Origin: Planctomycetota bacterium
Lineage (GTDB): Bacteria > Planctomycetota > Phycisphaerae > WQYP01 > JAJZKY01
Assembly (NCBI GenBank): GCA_021803885.1
Contig: JAJZKY010000375.1
Coordinates: 1-5,502 of the forward strand
DNA length: 5,502 nt
Direction of reading: 5' to 3'
The notes under the pieces were generated by a model. It had not been told where the DNA came from, did no database searches, and saw only the letters and a program-made list of their open reading frames with translations. A program made the position numbers and the translations under genes. This document shows, in pieces, positions 1-4,339 of this stretch (position 1 is its first letter; each line of letters begins with the position of its first letter).

Positions 1-22
1 TCAGTGACCCTATGCTGCCGAC

Positions 23-595
23 ATGGCTGCCAACCAAGTAGAGTCTGCAGCGGCCATTACTGCGGTTCAGGCCGATGCCGACCAGTCCCGTCTAGTCGCA
101 CAACAGGCACAGCAAAATGAACGCCAGGCGGATGGCGAAAAGGCAGCTATGCGTGCGCAGTTGTCTGAGCGGCTGAACAAGATACTCGCCACTCGTGACA
201 GCGCACGTGGACTCATCGTCAGCATGCCCGATGTCCTGTTTGGCACAGGAGCGTATTCGTTGAAGCCGGGCGCGAGGGAGAAACTGGCGAAGGTTGCCGG
301 AATACTGATCGCCTACCCCGAACTCAACATTCAGGTTGGCGGATACACCGACAATGTTGGTAATGATGAAATGAATCAAAAGCTGTCTGAGAAACGCGCT
401 GACGCAGTGCGCGATTTCCTGGTAGAACAAGGCGTATCGGCAAGCTCGGTGAGCGCAAGAGGTTTTGGAAATACAGTACCGGTGGCCTCAAACGATAATT
501 CCAGTGGCCGCCAGGAGAACCGCAGGGTGGAACTGGTGGTATCAGGCGAAGCAATCGGTAGCCCGGTCGATAGAACGACGGGGAGCTTGCGTTAA
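23..595 (+). CDS. OmpA-family C-terminal domain protein, N-terminus missing or disrupted
   Basis: The 190 readable residues form a hydrophilic, Ala/Gln-rich helical stretch (about 1-58, probable coiled coil) followed by an OmpA/MotB peptidoglycan-binding domain (about 65-175). The domain shows GYTDNVGNDE at 107-116, SEKRADAV at 122-129, GFG at 147-149 and NRRVEL at 166-171. D110 and R125 align with the Asp and Arg that hold diaminopimelate in E. coli OmpA. Known role of the family: non-covalent anchoring of the outer membrane or a periplasmic protein to peptidoglycan. No signal peptide or lipobox is present, which a periplasmic protein needs. No Shine-Dalgarno precedes the ATG at 23, and a TGA at 5-7 closes the same frame although the reading between it and the ATG still looks family-like. 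Either the true N-terminus lies upstream behind a nonsense codon or frameshift, or this is a truncated copy. The domain assignment is firm; the start is not. Confidence 0.82.
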   Translation: MAANQVESAAAITAVQADADQSRLVAQQAQQNERQADGEKAAMRAQLSERLNKILATRDSARGLIVSMPDVLFGTGAYSLKPGAREKLAKVAGILIAYPELNIQVGGYTDNVGNDEMNQKLSEKRADAVRDFLVEQGVSASSVSARGFGNTVPVASNDNSSGRQENRRVELVVSGEAIGSPVDRTTGSLR

Positions 596-610
596 CGTAA
601 TCGTCTATCC

Positions 611-642
611 GCAGCGGCCACGGAGATGCCGCTGCTTATCTT
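611..642 (+). terminator. Rho-independent-like terminator after the OmpA-family gene
   Basis: A perfect 8-bp stem, GCAGCGGC (611-618) with GCCGCTGC (628-635), has a 9-base loop and is followed by TTATCTT. It starts 15 bases after the OmpA-family stop codon. The U-tract is interrupted, so termination may be incomplete. The structure would cover an ATG at 626, which argues against translation of the following gene from that codon. Confidence 0.65.
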
Positions 643-682
643 AATCAATGCTGCCAGTATGCAGTCGGATGAGGAGAGAAAC

Positions 683-838
683 ATGCTTGGAACTGTGCTC
701 ATCGTGATTTTACTTTTAGCGCTCTTCGGCGTTCTGCCCAGGTGGCCGCACAGCAGAAACTGGGGCTATTATCCAACCGGAGGATTGGGGCTGATCCTGT
801 TGATTGTTGTTGTGCTTCTGATCATGGGCATAATTTGA
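683..838 (+). CDS. DUF3309-like 51-residue membrane peptide
   Basis: A very small protein with a hydrophobic N-terminal helix (residues 1-18, LGTVLIVILLLALFGVLP), a short polar linker containing RWPHSRNWGYYPTGG (about 19-33) and a second hydrophobic helix (about 34-51). This hydrophobic, WGYYP-S/T-GG, hydrophobic layout is the signature I know from DUF3309, a family of unknown function common in soil proteobacteria and acidobacteria. It probably sits in the inner membrane as two helices or a hairpin. The ATG at 683 is chosen because a strong GAGGAG lies at 671-676 with 6 bases of spacing. The in-frame ATG at 626 falls inside the upstream terminator hairpin, and its added residues are not conserved-looking. 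It shares a strand with the OmpA-family gene but is separated from it by the hairpin. No biochemical function can be stated. Confidence 0.85.
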   Translation: MLGTVLIVILLLALFGVLPRWPHSRNWGYYPTGGLGLILLIVVVLLIMGII

Positions 839-1040
839 GCATTGCGCCTTACGGGGCAGCCGGCATGACGGTTCTTACAGGTATATGCTCGAGTTAGTAG
901 TCAGTTTCTTCTCTCTCGCCTTCAGGCTTTCAGGATTCTCTCCGAACGAGCACCATTGAAGTAAGGAACAGTGCAACAGGAGCGACAATGGTCCTTATTA
1001 AGAAAATACGTTTTCAGATGATTGATGACAGAGGTCGAGA

Positions 1041-1270
1041 TCTGTTTGCAGCGGAGCCTCATGGATGTGTGGTCCTGAAGCAGCTTATGAGGCTGTGGAG
1101 ATGTTAAGGATGCGGTGTTCCCCAGCGGGAAGACGATCGGCGCGGACGGAGACACCATCAACCTGTATTACGGAGTTGCGGATTCGTCGATGGCGCTGGC
1201 CATCGGCAGCATAGGGTCACTGATCTCATGGCTGGACTCCAACTCCAGCCTGGGGGAAGGAAGCATATAG
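1041..1270 (+). pseudogene. Frameshifted C-terminal remnant of a GH130-family glycosidase/phosphorylase
   Basis: Two reading frames together give the C-terminal end of a GH130-type protein (the family of beta-mannoside phosphorylases and related glycosidases). Frame 3 reads SGASWMCGPEAAYE at 1050-1091. Frame 2 then continues GDVKDAVFPSGKTIG at 1097-1141, DGDTINLYYGVADSS at 1145-1189 and MALAIGSIGSLISWLD at 1190-1237, ending at TAG 1268-1270. From family knowledge I expect W(I/V)xGPExxYExxGDVxNVVFPCG, then DGDTLRLYYGAADT, then ALATGSIxxLLxWL, so the match is continuous across a single-base frameshift near 1095-1099. Upstream, sense is lost: frame 3 is closed by TGA at 1026-1028. Only about 75 of more than 300 expected residues remain and there is no usable start. 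The usual catalytic residues of the family lie in the missing part, so it is non-functional. Confidence 0.72.
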
Positions 1271-1308
1271 TGGCGGCGCCTGGCCTTGGGGCGCGGGAAG
1301 TGGTTGAC

Positions 1309-1518
1309 ATGAACTTTTCAAGCCGGTCATGGCCCAGCTGGGTACCACGTCTGCTCTGGATAAGGCGCGAGTGCCCTCGCTGTAACTCACTTAAATTCAA
1401 ACAAGCCGAGTTGCGGTCATTTGATGGCCTGCTCAGCATGTTTGCACTGCGGCCGGTGCGCTGTATGTTTTGCTGGCGACGGTATTATTGGTTCAGTTTG
1501 CATGACGCAAGCGCATGA
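1309..1518 (+). CDS. Small zinc-ribbon-like protein (69 aa)
   Basis: The protein carries two Cys pairs, CPRC at residues 22-25 and CMFC at 52-55, separated by 26 residues, as in a treble-clef/zinc-ribbon fold that binds one structural zinc. The surrounding residues are basic and aromatic (RRE before the first pair, LRPVR before the second, WRRYYWF after it). I recall short hypothetical proteins in acidobacterial genomes with the same arrangement, but none has a function I can name. Nucleic-acid binding or a membrane-proximal redox/metal role are both open. The ATG at 1309 is chosen for GGGAAG at 1294-1299 with 9 bases of spacing; the upstream in-frame ATG at 1228 would overlap the GH130 remnant. 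This is the only frame in the decayed 839-1845 stretch that looks selected. It stands alone, with no obvious operon partner. Confidence 0.6.
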   Translation: MNFSSRSWPSWVPRLLWIRRECPRCNSLKFKQAELRSFDGLLSMFALRPVRCMFCWRRYYWFSLHDASA

Positions 1519-1845
1519 TGGATGCACTGCAATTGGCAACGCTCGGGGGAGCGGATCTTGTCGCTCAGCGGCAAGGGCACGAAGATCGTCGCTGTGGCCA
1601 TGCCGCGTGGCATCTTGCTAAGCCTCGTCATGCAGCATAGTTCCTGTATTCATCCTTGGCAGCTTACCTCGAGGATGGCTGTGCAAAATCGCTCACGCCG
1701 CCTGCGCTGGCTGTCGGATGCAAAGATTCTGCCCAACGCGAATATCGAGAGCCGTGTCTTGTATTGAACAGGCGCCTAACTCCCAGGGTGGCATTCTATG
1801 CGGTAGGAAGTTCAGTCTTTCTAGATCCTCGACGAGGTAACGGAG
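1519..1845. other. 327-base stretch without a convincing gene
   Basis: Between the zinc-ribbon gene and the receiver gene no frame shows a full domain or a ribosome binding site with a credible product. A frame at 1546-1605 reads GERILSLSGKGTKIVAVAMP, which resembles the G2 end of a histidine-kinase ATPase domain. An overlapping frame from 1518 starts DALQLATLGGADLV, which resembles amidohydrolase C-terminal sequence. Both are short and cannot both be real. Decayed sequence is the best description. The promoter of the downstream receiver should lie near its right end, but I see no good -35/-10 pair. Confidence 0.5.
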
Positions 1846-2277
1846 ATGACAGACACGCCCAGGAAAAGCATCCTTCTGGTAGACGACGACCCATGCATCC
1901 GCGAGGCCATCGGAATGCTGCTCAACGAAGAAGGCTACGATATTGCGACAGCAGCTGATGGCTTGGATGCTCTGACGCAACTAAAGCTGGCAGCTCCGGA
2001 TGTCATTATCTCCGATCTCAACATGCCGCGAATGTCGGGCTACGAGTTCCTCTCCGTCGTGCGCCGGCGCTTTTCCTCGATTCCGGTGATTGCGATGAGC
2101 GGCAACTGCGAATCCGGTCTATGCTTTCCTGACGGAGTGGTCGTCGACGCCTTCTTCGCCAAGGGACGAACGCATATCGAAGAGCTTTTAAGCACGATAG
2201 CAGCTCTGGTTCGAGCCGCGGCGGCGCCACCGATAAGCCATCAGCGCCAGCCTGATCCCTTGCAGATGCCGCGGTAG
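1846..2277 (+). CDS. Stand-alone CheY-like response regulator receiver
   Basis: A single receiver domain (about residues 7-126) with no output domain; the last 17 residues are a polar, Pro-rich tail. The acidic pocket is D13/D14, the phospho-acceptor is D57 in SDLNMPRMSG, the switch residue is S85 (MSG, the Thr/Ser position) and the conserved lysine is K106 (AKG in place of the usual KP). All the phosphorylation chemistry is therefore present. Such single-domain regulators act by protein-protein contact, for example in phosphorelays, chemotaxis or on an enzyme partner; which one applies here is not visible. The start is supported by GAGG at 1834-1837, 8 bases before the ATG. No kinase is adjacent on this strand, and the two-component pair at the right end already has its own regulator. 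The 143-residue length is normal for the class. Confidence 0.92.
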   Translation: MTDTPRKSILLVDDDPCIREAIGMLLNEEGYDIATAADGLDALTQLKLAAPDVIISDLNMPRMSGYEFLSVVRRRFSSIPVIAMSGNCESGLCFPDGVVVDAFFAKGRTHIEELLSTIAALVRAAAAPPISHQRQPDPLQMPR

Positions 2278-2283
2278 GGAAAA

Positions 2284-2327
2284 CATTCCAAAGGTGAGCT
2301 TTTCATGTAGCTGACCTGCTCGGAATG
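2284..2327 (-). terminator. Long imperfect hairpin, candidate terminator between convergent genes
   Basis: The outer stem is CATTCC (2284-2289) with GGAATG (2322-2327). The inner stem AGGTGAGCT (2292-2300) pairs with AGCTGACCT (2309-2317) except for one central G/G mismatch, around an 8-base loop. On the minus strand it is followed directly by TTTTCCC, so it could end Crp/Fnr transcripts about 240 bases past that stop. On the plus strand it begins 7 bases after the receiver stop codon but lacks a T-run. Function is inferred from position and symmetry. Confidence 0.45.
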
Positions 2328-2352
2328 CCTGCGATTGTTTCCGCCAGGCGTG

Positions 2353-2395
2353 ATGGACATGACCTCTCCAGAAATCCAGCAAACTCCATGTCCAT
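2353..2395. repeat. Perfect 9-bp inverted repeat with 25-base loop
   Basis: ATGGACATG (2353-2361) is the exact reverse complement of CATGTCCAT (2387-2395), extendable by one G/T pair. The loop is 25 bases and neither side has a T-run, so it is not a standard intrinsic terminator. It could be a second transcript-end hairpin for the convergent pair or an operator-like site. Confidence 0.5.
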
Positions 2396-2564
2396 TCTGT
2401 ACAATCCAAGCCCTATACGCCAGCAACCATTCGCTTCCTGACGCTTCGCCGCATGAACGCTCTGTGAGGCAAACAGGCAGCCTAACGGCTCATTAGTCCG
2501 TGGGCCGCAGGAGGTCTCTAATGTACCGCTGACACACAGGGACGTGCCCAATCTGTAGGCTGAA

Positions 2565-3299
2565 TCAACCCTGTTGTCCGGGAGAGCCGCAGGCAACGTA
2601 CTGAAGCGGCGGCTTTTCAGAATTATGCTCCGGCAATTGATCGAGCAGGACCACATTAAGCAGCGACTTGTGCACCTGGATGCGGCCGTCGTAATCAATA
2701 AAGCCCAGCTTGCGAAAGCGATTCATAAAGAAGCTGACGCGGGATCGTGTGGTCCCAATCATCTCGGCCAGAGTTTCCTGCGTAACAGGTGGGATGAAGG
2801 TATTCGGTTCACCGGGCTTTCCAAATTCCGCCATCAACAGGAGTATTCGCGCCAAGCGCTTCTCGCTGGAGTTAAAGAGCTGATCCACAAGATCGGCTTG
2901 TGTGCGCATGCTGCGGGCCAGGAGAAACCTCAAAAAGAAGTCGGAGAACTCATGCTCCTCGTGCATCACGCGGATCATCTCTGCGCGCCCGATCTCCAGT
3001 GCAGTACATGCCGTAATTGAAACAGCGGTGGACAAGTGCAGCCCGGGCACTGTCGCGAGAGACTCTTCTCCGACAAAGTCACCGGAGTAAAGAAGCGTGA
3101 GGGTGGCCTCTTTGCCGTTCTGTGAAACCACCGTAAGTTTTGCCCTTCCCTTCTGAATGTAAAACACAGATTTTGCCGGATCTCCCTGAGAAAAAATGGG
3201 CTGCTTCGGCTTCACTACGATGATTCTTCGGCCAAGACCAGCGTTCGCAAGAAAGGCCTCGGGGTTAAATGTGAGATAGTTGGGAGTGCTCATGAGCAT
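2565..3299 (-). CDS. Crp/Fnr-family transcriptional regulator
   Basis: At 244 residues this is the usual Crp/Fnr size plus a short C-terminal tail. Order: cyclic-nucleotide-binding-type beta-roll (about 24-115, with FSQGDPAKSVFYIQKGR and GDFVGEESL), a long dimerisation helix (about 117-145), and a winged helix-turn-helix (about 148-216) with VTQETLAEMIGTTRSRVSFF at 172-191; TTRSRVSFF is the recognition helix. The conserved Arg-Ser/Thr-Ala of cAMP binders is replaced: the aligned segment reads LHLSTA (87-92), so classical cAMP binding is unlikely. Only two Cys occur (98 and one in the tail), so there is no FNR iron-sulfur cluster. The ligand is unknown. The start is ATG 3299 or ATG 3293; both have AAGG/AGGA-type signals within 3300-3309. 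It lies downstream of the two-component pair on the same strand, after a 334-base gap with a terminator-like element, so it is probably its own transcription unit. Confidence 0.93.
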   Translation of the reverse strand: MLMSTPNYLTFNPEAFLANAGLGRRIIVVKPKQPIFSQGDPAKSVFYIQKGRAKLTVVSQNGKEATLTLLYSGDFVGEESLATVPGLHLSTAVSITACTALEIGRAEMIRVMHEEHEFSDFFLRFLLARSMRTQADLVDQLFNSSEKRLARILLLMAEFGKPGEPNTFIPPVTQETLAEMIGTTRSRVSFFMNRFRKLGFIDYDGRIQVHKSLLNVVLLDQLPEHNSEKPPLQYVACGSPGQQG

Positions 3300-3377
3300 C
3301 CTGCCTTTTCGCCAACGGTTTTGATAACGATATTGGTTAGTGGTGCGGTGATCGAACGACGAGGAGGAAGTGCCTCA

Positions 3378-3452
3378 ATGATCCATAACGACTGCAAGGC
3401 AATTGATGACGGTGCCATCGCGTCTTCCTCCGAAACTATGACTGGCGTGTGA
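3378..3452 (+). CDS. Possible 24-residue leader peptide
   Basis: A short frame, MIHNDCKAIDDGAIASSSETMTGV, is preceded by a strong AGGAGG (3362-3367) with 10 bases of spacing. It has no membrane segment, no run of a single regulatory amino acid and no plus-strand gene within reach downstream, which weakens a leader role. The ribosome binding site GGAGGAAG (3363-3370) is exactly complementary to CTTCCTCC (3424-3431) inside the frame. It is reported because of the ribosome binding site, not because the peptide is recognised. Confidence 0.2.
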   Translation: MIHNDCKAIDDGAIASSSETMTGV

Positions 3453-3537
3453 CCGGCTCTGTCCATAGTGAAGCTGGACTCGTGCAGCAGAACTTAAGTG
3501 TGCGGGAACTGGAATGACCTGGCTATCGGGGATTCTT

Positions 3538-3620
3538 CTAAAAATAAGGGCGGATGTCAGGGATACCCTGACAAAAGCATATTTGGGCTATTGCGGCATC
3601 TACGGGGTTGAAAATCCGCC
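3538..3620 (-). terminator. Nested multi-helix structure with U-rich tail after the LuxR-type gene
   Basis: Read on the minus strand, GGCGGAT (3620-3614) pairs with ATCCGCC (3555-3549), a perfect 7-bp closing helix. Directly inside it is a perfect hairpin, GTCAGGG-TAT-CCCTGAC (3572-3556). The remaining 41 inner bases can form a weaker bulged hairpin (3594-3577). The closing helix is followed at once by CTTATTTTTAG (3548-3538). It starts 13 bases after the regulator stop codon. The simplest reading is an intrinsic terminator with a branched stem; a cis-regulatory or small stable RNA is the alternative. The 17-bp palindrome could also serve as a protein-binding site. Confidence 0.45.
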
Positions 3621-3633
3621 TACGATAAAACTC

Positions 3634-4338
3634 CTACCGAGTCGAGCCGTCCGGCTCACTTTCCAGCGCTTCCGGGGTCAGCAGACCCATCTGCACGGCA
3701 AAACGAATCACATCACTACGCGTCCGCAGTCCGAGCTTCTCAGCGAGGCGTGATCGATATGTCTCGATCGTTTTCACACCCACACAAATCTGTTTGGCTA
3801 TTTCCGCACTGGTATAGCCCCGCGCCACAAGGCTGAGTACCTGCAGTTCACGGCGGCTAAGGATATTCACGGGACGCGTGGAATGAGCTTTTGTACTTTT
3901 CTTCGCGAGCACATCCTGGACAAGAATATTCGCCAAGCGCGGATCCACGAAGATTCCGCCGCGATACACTGCTCGGATGGCAGAAATCAGCTCAGAATCA
4001 ACCGCCCGTTTCAACAGATAGCCAGAGGTTCCGGCAGCCAACGCCGATCTTAAGTACGCAGAGTCATCATGCATCGTGAGCACGAGCACCCGGACTTCAT
4101 GGCAGTCTCGCGCCATCGACTGCAGCGCCTTCATACCCCCAACCCGAGGCATGGTCAGGTCCAGCAAAGCTACATCCGGTTTCGTTTCCCGTGCGGTTTG
4201 AACCGCCATCGCTCCATCGGAAGCCTCGGAGACGACTTCCATATCGGCCTGGGCATTGACCAACATCCTGAGCCCTGCGCGAAGAATTGCGTGGTCATCC
4301 ACGATCATGACTCTGATCTTGTGTATGCGCATTGCCAT
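3634..4338 (-). CDS. LuxR/NarL-family two-component response regulator
   Basis: A 234-residue protein with an N-terminal receiver (about 8-124) and a C-terminal LuxR-type helix-turn-helix (about 158-218). Receiver residues: D14/D15 acidic pair, phospho-acceptor D60 in LLDLTMPRVGG, switch T88 and K110 (LLKRA). The DNA-binding domain has LSRRELQVLSLVARGYTSAEIA at 160-181 and KTIETYRSRLAEKLG at 189-203, the typical recognition helix. Phosphorylation by the partner kinase would promote dimerisation and promoter binding. The start at 4338 is chosen because AAGGAG lies at 4347-4352 with 8 bases of spacing; the frame is open for 66 more codons upstream, but those overlap the kinase gene and do not look like a receiver. 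The kinase stop (4342-4340) is one base from this ATG, so translation is coupled. Cognate partner: the kinase directly upstream. Target genes cannot be read from the window. Confidence 0.96.
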   Translation of the reverse strand: MAMRIHKIRVMIVDDHAILRAGLRMLVNAQADMEVVSEASDGAMAVQTARETKPDVALLDLTMPRVGGMKALQSMARDCHEVRVLVLTMHDDSAYLRSALAAGTSGYLLKRAVDSELISAIRAVYRGGIFVDPRLANILVQDVLAKKSTKAHSTRPVNILSRRELQVLSLVARGYTSAEIAKQICVGVKTIETYRSRLAEKLGLRTRSDVIRFAVQMGLLTPEALESEPDGSTR

Positions 4339-4339
4339 T

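Larger units (their letters stand above)
2278..2564. other. Convergent intergenic region, no gene
   Basis: These 287 bases separate the plus-strand receiver from the minus-strand Crp/Fnr gene. No open frame of note is supported on either strand. The region contains two inverted repeats listed separately, at 2284-2327 and 2353-2395. A good GGAGG at 2511-2515 precedes an ATG at 2520 that reads only MYR before a stop, so it encodes nothing useful. Confidence 0.6.
3300..3633. other. 334-base intergenic region upstream of the Crp/Fnr gene
   Basis: It must contain the Crp/Fnr promoter on the minus strand and the 3' end of the LuxR-type regulator transcript. It holds a nested structure at 3538-3620, a possible short plus-strand leader ORF at 3378-3452, and an FNR-like half-site, TTGATAACGATATT at 3321-3334. 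The half-site lies 22-35 bases upstream of the Crp/Fnr start: its left arm is perfect and its right arm poor. No clear -35/-10 pair stands out. Confidence 0.5.

Noticed and set aside
626..682. Longer DUF3309-like protein starting at ATG 626
   Set aside because: This ATG is inside the terminator hairpin, has no ribosome binding site and adds 19 residues without family character; GAGGAG directly precedes ATG 683.
842..857. TGCGCC-TTAC-GGGGCA hairpin after the DUF3309-like gene
   Set aside because: The stem has a central mismatch and no T-run follows; too weak to call a terminator.
988..1107. 39-residue plus-strand frame with AGGAG at 978-982 (MVLIKKIRFQMIDDRG...)
   Set aside because: Its second half overlaps the GH130 remnant in another frame, its product resembles nothing I know, and IDDRGRDL may itself be decayed GH130 sequence. 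The ribosome binding site alone is not enough.
1789..1803. Sigma-54-like sequence TGGCATTCTATGCGG upstream of the receiver
   Set aside because: The GG-to-GC spacing is two bases too short for a -24/-12 promoter.
2303..2698. 131-residue minus-strand frame overlapping the end of the Crp/Fnr gene
   Set aside because: It is out of frame with a clear Crp/Fnr gene, has no recognisable domain and covers the convergent hairpins.
3514..3753. 79-residue plus-strand frame across the structured region
   Set aside because: Half of it is antisense to the LuxR helix-turn-helix, there is no ribosome binding site, and the product is not recognisable.
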